Numbered from the stretch's first letter, positions 45,222 through 56,689 are shown. The stretch: DNA of 64,000 bases from Calendula officinalis (GCA_963853835.1 OY970825.1:36552908-36616907), one strand, 5' to 3'. The notes: a model not told the origin generated them from the sequence alone. Program-made: numbers and translations.

Positions 45222-46655
45222 ATGGTGGTTATTACTGAGATCGATTGTGAAAACAATGAATTTTGGGGCGGTGGTGATTTAAGCATAATTAGTTTCAATT
45301 CTACTGGTAATTGCAATGATTATCATAAGAAAGGTGATTATCATGTGTCGGTGAAGAAGAGAATAATGAAAAAAGATCAACGGCTGATTTGCTTGAGTGG
45401 TTAAAGATTAATGGATTTTCTCAAAAGTCTGTGAATAATGAGCAAGGTTTTGTGAAGGTCTGTGATCTGGATAATGTGAATGAATCCAAATCTGAAAATA
45501 CATCATCTGACTTTGGGGAAATTGATGATTTTGTTGAATCGGATGTGAAAATTGAGAATGTGAAGGAGACCGTTGAGTTATTTGATGAAAAAACACATGT
45601 TAAAGATTACCCGACAGTAATCTTTCCTGACACATTTGTAACCCCTGAAATCGATTTTGAGTTTGGACACTCGGTCCATATAAGAAAATTGTTAACGGTG
45701 ACATAAAGATTGAACCAAAATGTGGGGCCCACAACAACAGTTTTGACAAAAATGCTAATGAAATAAATTATGTTTCATCACTAGAAACCGAATAAGAAAC
45801 AGAAACAGAAAAAACGGTTTTATCTGTTGAAGAAAAACACTCAGATGATCAAACTGAAAAAGTAGCAGCGGAAAATAACCAAATTATGGAAACCGAAGAA
45901 CCTAGTGAGGTGATAGAAATAAAGGAAACTGAAAAAACAGATGAACTGAGGAAAGAAGAGATTGAGGCTGAGTTGGATGAATATATGAAAGCAAAAAAGG
46001 CGATGAGGAAGAAACGAAAAGCTGAAGAAGCCCGCAAGAAACGGGCTCACAAGGAAGCCGAGGAGAAAGAAAAGGTATGTTTCCAGTTTCAACTGCATGT
46101 CTTTATTTCTTTTTGTGTGTTATATATTTCATTTTGCAAAGTGACATCTGGTTAGTTGGGTTGACCCATCGACACTATGCTATCCTTTTTCATGTATTTG
46201 TAAATAATAAATGTGTAAAAGTGATTAAAAAAACTATATTATTACATCTGGTTAGGATGCATTTAAATACACCCTAGGTGACTTTTGACCCGTTTAATCC
46301 GTTCAACATGTTCTTATTTTAACTATTTTTTCTACTGTTATCAATAAAATACAACCCGACTTGACCCGTTTCTATATACACGGTTATGAACTAAACTGAG
46401 TTTGTACAGGCGAGGTTAAAACGGTTAAACAAGAAAAGAAAGAAGAGGACAGGTGGGGCCACCAGTAGCTGCAACATGAAAGGCGGTGACATGGCAGGGT
46501 CAAACGAAATCGAATACACAAATGAATGCTCACCACCACCACGAGCTCCGGCGGTGGCAATGACAGTGAGAAACAGAGGCCGGTGGCGGCCGATGGTGCT
46601 TGCCGCCACTCTTATTCCAGTCATGTTTGCGTTGAACATTACTTATTTCTTTTAG
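45222..46655 (+). pseudogene. PPI-like short form (copy C), multiply broken
   Basis: Two exons like copy A (45222-46074 and 46410-46655). Breaks: about 11 nt missing near 45343 after the MVVITEIDCEN start, a one-base loss near 45667, and TAA at 45793-45795. The C-terminal half retains KKAMRKKRKAEEARKKRAHK and the hydrophobic tail MVLAATLIPVMFALN. It shares the intronless middle with copy A, so A and C are sister copies relative to B. Confidence 0.85.
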
Positions 46656-47257
46656 CTACTTAGCATAAATTTAAGATTTTGAGTAATGTAAAGCTATATG
46701 GTAGTTTGTAAACAACTTTATACATACGGTTAAAATATTTAAGGTTTTAAGTAATGTAAGGTTAATGTTGTTTTGACAACAGTTATTATGGGCTTTGATA
46801 CGGTAAAAAGGTAAATTTTTTGAATAATTTAGGGATTTAAAGAAGATTGTAATTGGCCTTTTTCCCAGAGCTAATTTACTCTGATTTTATTTTAATTTGT
46901 TGGTTGGTATATCATATATGGAGTCTATTTGCTTGATGTTACAAGAAATGAAATGCAGATCTGAATATATATTCATAAATGTCTTTCTAACTCTTATTAT
47001 AATAAGAAATCTTGAGTTACGTTTTGCTTGTCGATCACATGTTAGAATAACTAACGAAATTTCGTGTGTTTCTCAAATATAGTTTCTATTGTTTTTCAAT
47101 TGCCACCAAAACAGAAACTAAGGATTAAATTAAGATCAAATTGGGTGCCATTAATCGAAGAAACATTCAGCTTACAGTCTACCTATTTGTGTACAGTTCT
47201 CTCATGATACATTAAGCTTATAGTATCTACCTATTTACTTTAGTTGATGTTATTCAG
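46656..47257. other. 3' flank of copy C
   Basis: Homologous to the flank of copy B until about 47130, where a segment absent from the B flank begins (47130-47545). No further gene before the WD40 piece. Confidence 0.5.
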
Positions 47258-47481
47258 ATTATGATCAAGAATATGGATTGTGTTAATGAGATGCTGGTTA
47301 CTGGATGTCATGATTATGTTTTTCGGGTAAAAAATTAATCTATTAAAATTATAAAATATTACAGAAATTTTCAAGATCTATGATTTGTGAATAAAGTTTA
47401 CAGGTTTGGGATATTTGGAGCAAAATGGAAATTCATGCTATTTCAGACCATCGTAATATAGTTTCTTCTATTTTTGCTTGA
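47258..47481 (+). pseudogene. WD40-repeat gene fragment (two mini-exons)
   Basis: Two exon-like pieces, 47258-47336 and 47404-47481, with an AG acceptor, a GT donor and an AG acceptor in place. They read NEMLVTGCHDYVFR then VWDIWSKMEIHAISDHRN, a WD40 blade with its WD dipeptide, ending in TGA. The rest of the gene is absent. It sits inside the segment that interrupts homology with the copy B flank, so it arrived by capture or insertion. Confidence 0.6.
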
Positions 47482-47749
47482 TCTACGGTTAGCAGTTTGT
47501 TTGATATTGTATAAGCAATAAATTCTTTTTTCTTTCGGTAGTAAAAAAGCTTAAGATTGTAATTTTTAAGTTTGTGATATTGAGAGGTGATTTTGATTTT
47601 TAATCTTATTTTTCAATTTTCATGTGTCTTTTTACTAAAATAAAACTCTAGTAATTGATTTTTTTAGAACTACATCAAACTTTCACATGATGACATCCTA
47701 ATTTATCTAATATGAGAATGTATATGTCATTAATGTTTTTATCTATCCA

Positions 47750-48126
47750 TCTGCAATATCAGTAAAATTCTCATAAACATCTAATCCATCTGTCCCACAA
47801 AAAAGTTTCAATTTCTCTTTAACACAATTTTTTTTTAACACAATTTTTTAAAAGATAATTAGTTGTGCAGTCCTTGAATATAATTTTGGTTAAAATGTAG
47901 CCATTAAATTTTTACTAGGTGTTACTGCGGTGGCAACTGAATGTATGCACTTCTTGGTATGAATTGTAACATCATGTTGCTGCCTGCTGGTTTCAATCGG
48001 TACCTAAATTGAATTTTGAGAATATTAACAATCTCCACTTTTGCTTAATAAAAATGTGATTTTTTTTATGTTATACATGGCTTTCACACACACAAGTGAT
48101 TATCACGGATCACTACTAAAATACTA
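47750..48126. repeat. Left part of segmental copy U3
   Basis: Homologous to 41400-41965 without the Stowaway insert. It includes the older Stowaway-like remnant and a T-rich stretch. No gene. Confidence 0.7.
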
Positions 48127-49240
48127 GAGTGAATTACATCTAAGGTCCATGTGGTTTACCATTTATTACGGTCATCGTCCCTAAACTTCATTAAGTACAT
48201 TGGGCATCCCTGGTGTTGCCACTTTGTTGCACGCGTAGTCCCTGAAGCAAACGGACGTTAATTAAAGCCGTTAAGTCCCCCATGTGCACATCACATGATG
48301 GGTAGTATGGTACTTGTCCACCCCTTCCTCGTACTTAAACCTAGGTAAATTACATGGAAGGTCCATGTGGTATACTATTTATTATAGTCTTAGTCCATGA
48401 ACTTCATTTATTACACCGAAAGTCCCTGGTGTATACACTTTGCTACCCACATGTAAGCCTTTAAACGAACCAAACGTTCAACGAATCGTTCGCGAACCGT
48501 TCGGTGGGAGTTCGTTTATGTTCGTTCGTTTAGCTAAACAAACGAACACAAATAAGATTTTGTGTTCGTTTAGTTAAACAAACGAACACGAACAAAGGCC
48601 AGTTCGTTCGTTTATGTTCGTGAACATACGTTCGTTTTCGTTTGTTTACGTTCGTTTGAGTTTGTTAGTGTTCGTTTGTGTTTGTTTGTGTTTGTTTCAT
48701 GTTCGTTTGTGTTCGTTTGTGTTTGTTTCGTGTGCGTTTGTGTTTGTTTATGTTCGTTTATGTTTGTTACCCTAGTTCACGAAACGTTCGTGAACACTAA
48801 ATTTTCTTAACAAACATAAACGAACACAAACGAACATAAAGAAACACATGTTTGTTACCCTAGTTTATGTTTGTTGCCTTAGTTCACGAACCGTTCGTTC
48901 GTTTACATGTCTACATGTGTGTAACAAAGTGTATACACCAGGGACTTCCGGTGTAATAAATGTAGTTCAGGAACTAAGGCTGTAATAAGTAGTATACCAT
49001 AGGGACCTTCCATGTAATTTACTCGGGTTTAAATATGAGGAAGATGTGGACAATTACCATACTACCCATCATGTGATGTGCACATGAGAGATTTAACGAC
49101 TTTAATTAACGCCCGTTTGCTTCAGGGACTACGGGTGCAATAAAGTGGCAACACCAGGGACTCCCAGTGTACTTAATGAAGTTTAGGGACTGTGGCTGCA
49201 ATAAATGGTAAACCACAAGGACCTTAAATGTAATTCGCTC
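48127..49240. mobile_element. Large fold-back element with a second MITE nested inside
   Basis: Arms of about 300 bp are inverted copies, from GAGTGAATTACATCTAAGG to CCTTAAATGTAATTCGCTC. The inverted arms share GTCCCTGAAGCAAACGG and TTGCCACTTTGTTGCA. The paralogous locus at about 41965 runs through without it, an empty site. No ORF. Superfamily unknown. Confidence 0.8.
48455..48912. mobile_element. Inner MITE of GTTCGTTTGT repeats
   Basis: Sits between two ACATGT copies (48449-48454 and 48913-48918), with inverted ends AAGCCTTTAAACGAAC and GTTTACATGTCT. The interior is a dense, partly inverted array of GTTCGTTTGTG-like units. Confidence 0.65.
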
Positions 49241-49589
49241 TTTTTAATCACTAAATTACTAAACACGTATTTCAGTCCCTCAAAGAGTGCCGACTATAAC
49301 ACCATGATCACTGATGGATATTCAAAACAGTAAAGTAAGGATCATGAAGGTCTCGTATCTTCTATTATCTTGTTTTGTCCTTCTTTTTACATTTTGAACC
49401 CTAGAAATGGCTTCTCAAATTGGTCTTTTTGGCAATTGGAGAGCTCTAATAACTTGAACCAACAAAGTCGGTAAATTTGTGGATCAATTTCTATCGTCAA
49501 TCACTCTGCAAGCAAAACCTAACAAAGAGATAACACAAGTTGACCAGTGGATTCAAGGCTGAAGCACAACAGCGTGCCAAAGTAGAAAT

Positions 49590-49921
49590 ATGGTAGTTTG
49601 TAAACAACTAGATAGATAACTGTTAAAAGGGAGATTTTGGAGTAATCTAACAAATACATGCTCTGAATCTATATGAAGATCTTTAATACTCGTAATATAT
49701 TTTATATTATTAAATTTTGTTTTACATTCTTTTATAATTAAATGAACTTGATGTGTAAAAAGTTGAGTCAAAGTTAATAACTTCTCAATTCTACAATTTA
49801 ATATTGATCATTGAGCTTCGATCTTGTAAATAATCATTAAGTATTTTAAGATTTTGTATCAAGCTTCTTTAAATTTTTGAATAATTTAGGGAATTAGGGA
49901 TTTAAAGAAGAATGTAATTGG
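49590..49921. repeat. Inserted copy of the PPI-B 3'-flank block
   Basis: Nearly identical to 36433-36768 and absent from the homologous place in U6 copy 1 (near 42280). It is bracketed by a partial repeat of the local GAAGCACAACAGCATACC-like sequence, which indicates insertion or conversion after the module duplication. Confidence 0.85.
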
Positions 49922-50109
49922 ATTGAAGTTTGAAGCACGACAGCATACCTGTAACTGTTGATTGAGCATGCAGTTAGAAGATTAACTGCTTTTTATATAA
50001 ATTGCTTTTCAAAATTCAGAATCTGTTGCTTAGGTGATTTTTCAATAAATTCAAGCCTTCTGCATTACAGCATAGAAAGAACAAATATCAATTTTCACCC
50101 TAATAGATG

Positions 50110-50520
50110 AGGAAAATTGACCAATGACAAAAGTACACTAATTGTGGATGAAAATCTCAAAATCTACCAATAACAATGAAACCCTAATTGTGGCTGAAAA
50201 TCTACCAATGACACAAAAACCCTAATTGCTGATGAACTAAATCTACCAATGGCGCAAAAACCTAACTCATGATGACCTAAATTTATCGATAACACAGAAA
50301 TCCTAATTGATGATGAACTAAATGGCCAGAAAAAAACCTTAACTGATGATAAACTAAATCTACCAATGGCGCAAAAACCTAACTGATGATGACCTAAATC
50401 TGTCATATAACACCAAAATCCTAATTTAAGTTGAACTAAGGCTACTGATGGCGTAAAAAGCCATTTGATGAACTAAATCTCCAAATGGCGGACAAGAACC
50501 CTAACTGGCGGTGAACTAAA
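50110..50520. repeat. Imperfect minisatellite 3' of U6 copy 2
   Basis: Several roughly 45-bp units with CTAAATCTACCAATGGCGC and AAAACCTAACTGATGATG, homologous to 42480-42760 but with more units. Confidence 0.75.
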
Positions 50521-50626
50521 CTAACTTACACATCATCGCAATCATCAACAGCAAAAAAAAAAACTCGATTTAAAGCTCCATTAATGACTCAGAAGAGAGA
50601 TAATCAAAATTTTTGGCAAAAAAAAA

Positions 50627-50674
50627 AAAATTGGACCATTTCTCGATTTATGCGTGTCATCCTTGCGCGGGGTC

Positions 50675-50706
<32 letters not shown>

Positions 50707-50726
50707 TCGGATGTCCCCGAAGGGAC
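50627..50726 (-). ncRNA. U6: U6 snRNA copy 2, diverged (likely pseudogene)
   Basis: The minus strand again starts GTCCCTTCGGGGACATCC and has the ACAGAGA core. It differs from copy 1 at three or four positions: GGCCCCTGCGC has become GACCCCGCGC (one substitution and one deletion), CACAAATC has become CATAAATC, and one A is lost near the 3' end. The changes fall in the region that pairs with U4 and forms the internal stem-loop, so function is doubtful. Confidence 0.9.
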
Positions 50727-50749
50727 GATCATTGCTGCTTGCTTGCGCC

Positions 50750-50791
50750 TTATTAACAACAGAAGAAACACCGTTCTGGCCGATGTGGGAA
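50750..50791 (-). promoter_or_regulatory. U6 copy 2 promoter
   Basis: The USE TTCCCACATCGG (50780-50791) matches the consensus better than copy 1, but the TATA box has become TTAATAA (50750-50756). So each copy has one good and one altered element. Confidence 0.85.
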
Positions 50792-50839
50792 CTGCTGAAA
50801 ACACTGAAATTTGCCGATTAAATATAAAAATATACGTAA

Positions 50840-51480
50840 AATTAATGAAATCCAATAAAATCCAATATATTATTATCTTTTCGTTTAAAATTTCTAATTT
50901 AAGATGTTTAATGATCAATTGTATTTTGAACTAACTGTGTTTGCTAATATGAGTTTGTTTGTTTTACATATTTTACGTGTTTTTTACAATAATAATTTTA
51001 CACATTTCACATATCTTTCATGTTTTATATGAATTTATATAATCATGACATGTTCATTTTTATTTTATCTTATTTTGTTATCTTATTATTTTATTTTTGC
51101 ACCTCACATTTTTGCGTAGTCTCGTTATACCCGTGTAGAGGTACCATTGTCTATATTTCACTTCTCTCATACCTCACATTTGATGGAATTGGACTTTGTT
51201 AGTTTCTTAGTGTAGTTTTGTAGCTTGAAATAAACACGTATGAATAATATGTGATAAGAACATCTTTCTTAGTTAAAATAGTAATTGTATTGCTAATTTG
51301 TTGTTCAAGTACCATAAAACCACGTACAAGCAAATGGTCAATATTTCGTATACTTGAATACTGCATGTTATTACCATCCTCTATGAACCCTTGCTAGTTG
51401 ACTTTCCAAGATTAAAGTCAAACAGTGATCATGGATTAAAAAATGTGCTTTACAAGAATTTAAGCAAATTATACAATATT
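50840..51480. repeat. U6 upstream region, locally duplicated
   Basis: Contains TTTCTAATTTAAGATGT and ATGATCAATTGTATTTTGAA; the same order recurs at 51516-52020 directly downstream. Confidence 0.75.
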
Positions 51481-51515
51481 GCTTTAACAAATAATATTGC
51501 TTCATATTAAATATA

Positions 51516-52020
51516 AAAAGTATTAATGATATCCAATAAAATATGACATTTTATCATCGTTTCATTCAAATTTCTAATTTAAGATGTCTAATGATCAATT
51601 GTATTTTGAATCAATCTTATTTGCTAATATTTTACTCTGTCTTTTATAACAATAATTTTACATATTTTATATACTTTTTATGTTTTATATGCTTCTACAT
51701 GACCCGATCATTTTTATTTTATCTCTATGTTTATAATTTTTTTTTTTTTTTAATTTTCTCTACCTTAAACTTTTCTTGAAAATATTTCATGAAGCAATCT
51801 CTCTATTCCAGGTAAAAGTATAATTGTCTACATCTTACATTTGACATACATTGTTTTTGGCAGGATTGTACTTTTGTTGTTGTTGTGTTAATATGGGTTT
51901 CTTTTTGTAGTTTTGTAGCTTGAAAAAACACGTAGCTTTCCAAGAAAAAGTCAACACACTGATCATGGATATAAAAATGTGCTGTACAAGAATTTAAGCA
52001 AACACAATATAAAAGTGTAG
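51516..52020. repeat. Second tandem copy of the U6 upstream region
   Basis: Diverged tandem duplicate of 50840-51480, ending with the GATCATGGAT and GTGCTGTACAAGAATTTAAG segments. It separates U6 copy 2 from the NT-C2 gene. No gene inside. Confidence 0.7.
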
Positions 52021-52287
52021 GGTTGAGCATAGAAACCGAAAAACAAAACGTAAAACTAACATTCTACAAAAATTAGCAACTTTTCGATACCAAACACTTA
52101 AAACAATTTAGTATAACTTGTTATCAATCATGTTACAATGTTACATTATACAACAGAAGTCGAGTGTAAACTCAACCGTTTTACGCGCAAATTTAAGATA
52201 CTAGGGTAAAAAGACACATATGGGCTTCTTAAATCTAGGCCCATCGTGTAGAAACACAAACTCTATAGGGGCAAAAATGGAAAACAA

Positions 52288-55057
52288 TTATAAACACTTT
52301 GTGTAATGAAATTCGAATTGTAACCGATGATGAACAATCGGGCTCGATGCAGCCAACAACCCTTTCTTGACATCCGTTTGCAATTCTCTTAACGGAATTG
52401 CAGCCAAAAAGCTTTTAATATACTCTTTACACGATTCTTTACCTTGCGAAACCAAAATCTCATTTGACTTTTGTTGAATTGAAGTATTTTGGTCAAACTT
52501 CAAGATGTAAGCTTGATCACACCCCTCGTATAGCCTCTCGCCCAAAGTGTCGATTATAAAATAAGCGTCTTTTTCAACTTTCAATATGAAAAAATGGTCA
52601 TTCCAACTAACTATATAAACCAATGGGTCTGACCCGGTTTGACCCGTTTGACTTATCTCATCCCATATGGCATCAAACGACATTGCACCATCAAGAAAGT
52701 CAAAAACGCCCTCCTCAAGTTGGAAAAATCCAATAAACGACTTTTCGGGCACCACTACAAAATCACGGGTTTGTGCTTGAAGCACGGTTTCGAGGTCAAA
52801 ATGTTTATCGGGAAAATGTTTTTTATAAATTTCATTTTCACAAAGGTTTCTCCATTCTAATGACCCTTCGCGAATTAGGGTATCGAGTTCGGATTTTATG
52901 GGTAGTTGATGGCGGTTATTTTGGAACCAATTGGCGATTGTGGCAACTAATGATGTGCATGCACTTTGACCCGAGGCCCGTTGACTTCTTTGGTCAATTG
53001 AAGCAAAGAAAACTTGGGTTTCAAGTTTCATGTGCTCGTCTCTACTTATTATTTCTTTGTTTTCCCATTTACCGATTATAAAAGTATCGTCTCCAAATTC
53101 GGTTGAAGATCTACTTGCTGTTGACCCTTCATCACTTCTTTGCCACTGAAATTTTGATAAAGATGTTTAGAAAACCAAATCAAGAAACGGGTCATAAACG
53201 GGCCGAAATCAACCCGTTTACCATAAACGGGCCGAAATGACAACCCTAAAAAAAACGAAAGAACTTACTCCGTGTGAAGAGTTGTCTGATAAAGTCAACA
53301 TTCGGCGGTCAAAGTCAATATCATCCCCACCTTCTTCTCCAATATCCCTTTTCAAAAGTGGCTCTCCTTTGACTTTTGGAGATTTAAAAGTCAACTTCCT
53401 TTTCCTCCATGGAAATATGCTTCTTTTCAAGATTTGTGTTTCTGATCGATCAATCGTATTTTCATTCACACCATCTGTTTTCTTCATTTTATAATTTTTG
53501 TTAAAATATATTCGATCCTCTGTAATTGAACCACCAGCATGATTTGCATAAGCTAAAGTTTCATAACTTAAAGATTTTTTAATATTAGAATCGGAATAAT
53601 CGATTTCTTCAGAATCAATTCCATCTGATCCATCAAATGAGTCTGTGTCAAACGGATAATCTGAACCGTTGGATCTGACCGAGTTTTTTCCCTCACTACC
53701 CTCTTCTTCATGACTAGCTTTTTTGGCCCGTTTGACCGAAATTGCTTTGAATATTTTGACTTTTTTGAAACCGGATTTTAGGCTCGTGGGTTCGTATCCG
53801 TTAATCGATCTTTGTGCTAGTTCAGTAACATTGTGTGCGGTCCTCAGTTCTAGGAGGCTGAGTGAAATCTGTATTTATGAACACGAAATTGAAATAACAG
53901 TCAGATTATTATTAAAGTATTATAATGTTTAATCATATTTGACTCAAATTTTGGACAAAAGTTACTGACCTGTACCCAAATATTACATGTTTTGACCTGT
54001 TACCCAACCCACCCGCCCATTTTTCAACCCATATACTTGTAAATGGGTCGATTGGGGTTATGTTTTATGTCTAATAAGCTGATACATAAAAAAGGTAACA
54101 TTTTTAGGAAATACTTACAGAGAGTATAGGACTACAGTCCATGCTATTATTATGCACCAGCAGATGAATACTTATTGGAGTATTTTCTTGTTCATCAGAA
54201 ACAAATTCAGCAAGATTCAATGATCCACTTGCAACACCAAGATTGCATCTTTTTGGACTTTGGTTTGAGCCCTAAAAATACAAAAAAATATAAAAATTAA
54301 TAAATCAAACACGAAAAAGGATCAACTTGTATGTCATATCAGTATCTTAAAAGTTCATATCTACTAACAACCCAAAGCAACCATTATTGTCTAATATGTC
54401 ATCAAATAGGCCACTATTATTATTCAGGCGACAAATTTATGGCTAATGTCATAAAATAGCACTTTGAGAGGTAATCTGTTCTGGTAATTATAGCTTTTTA
54501 ATGTCAGTTTTTGGTAATTACTAGGTAGGTCAGCTTAAAAACTTGTAATTACAATTTGCCGGCCCCTAAATTGCTAAAATTATGAAATCTACTTTTTCCT
54601 ATACATGTAATTATGATCGAATTTAAAAGAAACATATGTTAATCACTGCGATCACTCAAAAAACCAGAAAAAATCATTGAGGACTTACATCGAACACCTT
54701 GAATGCAACTTCCCACTGATGAAAAAACCCATCTTTGAGCCCTAACAAATCACAAACACCAACAAATTCTTCATTCCATTCAACAGTTCCATCATCGTTT
54801 AACGATTCTACCTTCGTTAAATCCCGCTTAACATTATTCCGTTTGAAATTAATCCGATTATTCGATTTAACACAACCTTTCCACTTAACTTCAACACCCA
54901 ATTTCGAAAAATCTCGACGATCCCAATGACCACCGTCGACGGCGGAGCTTGTGGTGTTTTCCGACGAGAATTGGAGACGGTGTACGACAATCTTGGCTTC
55001 AAATTTTTTTGATGAATTTGGTGACCATGATCTCCATTTCATCATCTTCACCACCAT
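52288..55057 (-). CDS. NT-C2 (EEIG1/EHBP1-type) domain protein, complete
   Basis: Four exons on the minus strand: 54689-55057, 54119-54271, 53269-53868 and 52288-53145 (1980 nt, 659 aa), all joining in phase 0. I start at MVVKMMKWRSWSP (55057) rather than the ATG six codons upstream, because relatives begin this way. Residues about 8-150 form the NT-C2 domain (WNEEFVGVCDL, WEVAFKVFD). Residues 190-420 are acidic, Ser-rich and probably disordered, with the basic FPWRKRKLTFKSPK motif. The C-terminal 220 residues are a compact conserved domain containing QSACTSLVATIANW, YIVSWNDHFFILKV and YFIIDTLGERL. C2-NT proteins in plants are membrane- or cytoskeleton-associated; no precise role is known to me. 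It is the only complete copy in the segmental array. Confidence 0.92.
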
Positions 55058-55750
55058 TGTTTTTCTTTTTTTCAAGATTGATTGTTGGGTGTTTGAAATT
55101 GGGATCAGGGATCCCTTTGTTTTCTTGAAATTGGAGATGGTTGGTTGATTTTGTTAAAAAGGGTGTGATGGTTTATATAGGCAGTACCCAAAAACAAAAA
55201 CAGCGTCAGCTTTTAACAAACCTCGATACCAACGTCTCTATTTTGTTTTTATTCGTTAAACAAATGAAATATCACACAGTCACACACATTATGGCGAGCT
55301 TACATGTAGGATAGCAATATAAAATATTAAAATGTCTTTTAAAATTTAGTATATCATGTAATAATATAATGATTATTGTAATTAAAATTTAACAAATAAA
55401 TAAAAATGGAAATATATTAACGTAAGTTAAAATTAATTTATAAAATAACTTTCAATTAATAATGAAAATGTTTTGATATTAAGATGTGCAAAAATGAAGA
55501 GTTTGATCATATATTATCAGATCAAATGGTAAACTAAAAGATATTGAATAGAAAATTGAAAATAGAAAAATAAAATTTTTAAAAATTTTTGTAGAAAAAA
55601 TAGCACACTTAGAAGATGAGGTGATTGTGACAAAACTCTCAATTGTATTTAGTATTTTATTAGTATTTCTAAATAAATAAATAGGTGGATTTGCATTGTC
55701 TTTTCTTTACTTTTACAACTTCTGATCGTTAATGCTTGGCATAACTTATA
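55058..55750. other. Promoter / 5' flank of the NT-C2 gene
   Basis: The first about 150 bp should contain its 5' UTR and promoter (TATATAGG near 55175 on plus, reading CCTATATA on minus). The remainder is AT-rich without features. Confidence 0.4.
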
Positions 55751-56050
55751 CTTCATCCGATTCAAAATAAGTGTTACATTTTTTCTTATATAGGTAATTC
55801 ATAATAAGTGCTACACCTTCTTTATTTGGTAAATTTTTGTATATAAAATTACTATTTTATCCTTATTTAACTTTATTAAACATCATTAATTATCCTTTTC
55901 TTTCTCTTTCTTCAATAAAGACAAAGATTATAGCGGGATCTTTCTTCACTAATTATCCTTTTAATATATCATAATCTCTATTACAATATTTTGCATCAAA
56001 AAACGTGAAAGTAAAAGTGTAACACTTATTCTGAATTGAATTGAAGGAAG
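55751..56050. mobile_element. Stowaway-like MITE
   Basis: Inverted ends CTTCATCCGATTCAAAATAAG and (read inward from the right) CTTCCTTCAATTC, then AGAATAAGTGTTACA. TA flanks both ends (55749-55750 and 56051-56052). 300 bp, no ORF. Confidence 0.85.
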
Positions 56051-56369
56051 TACTATGTATCACTATAGTTATACTACTATACATTATTGATTCACAATTC
56101 TCAAGGCAAACATATTACAATAAAGGCTTTTTTTTATTAAAATAGGTAGTTATTGGATGACAAGTTTCAATTATTTTAAATAAAGTGATGTTAAAGGGGA
56201 AAAAAAATAAACAGTTATACTTCTATTTTTATTGGCAAAGACATGATAATTACATTGTCATATGTAAGTTTAGTTTTGTAAAACATGCTGTCTTTACTAC
56301 TTCAGTATATTTGTGATCTAGTCTGTTGCTGTTTTAGAACAAACTTATGTTAATCTAAAATATGCTCTA

Positions 56370-56510
56370 TTTAGAACTTAAATTTGTGATCTCTATGTTA
56401 TTAATATAATGTCTAAACTAATAGAGTTGCGACCTCTACGTTATTACCACAATGTCCTAACTTAGGACATTATGATAATTACTCGTAACCAACTGAGCTA
56501 CTAGATCATA
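56370..56510 (-). repeat. tRNA-derived SINE-like segment with internal duplication
   Basis: The minus strand has TAGCTCAGTTGG (56489-56500), an exact A-box match. Two GTGGTAATAACGTAGAGG/ATTAATAACATAGAGA-like half-units follow, then AAGTTCTAA. It resembles the element at 3505-3576, and both lie beside the same CCACC-rich repeat. Confidence 0.4.
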
Positions 56511-56535
56511 TGTTCATTACTTGATTATACATCTT

Positions 56536-56653
56536 TGGGGGTGTTTGGGAAAGCTTATTAAGGAGGCTTATTAACTTAATAAGCTCAAAAAAGCTTGAAA
56601 TTTCGAGCTTATTAAGCTAATAAGCCCTCTTAATAAGTTTTCTCAAACATGCC
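56536..56653. mobile_element. Fold-back MITE, almost a perfect hairpin
   Basis: 118 bp whose halves are inverted copies: GTGTTTGGGAAAGCTTATTA against GCATGTTTGAGAAAACTTATTA read inward. The centre is palindromic (AAGCTTGAAATTTCGAGCTT). No clear target duplication. The GGGGGTGTTTGG start is common among plant hAT/PIF MITEs. Confidence 0.75.
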
Positions 56654-56689
56654 AAAATTATTAATCTTTAAAACTTTAAAAAATTGAAA

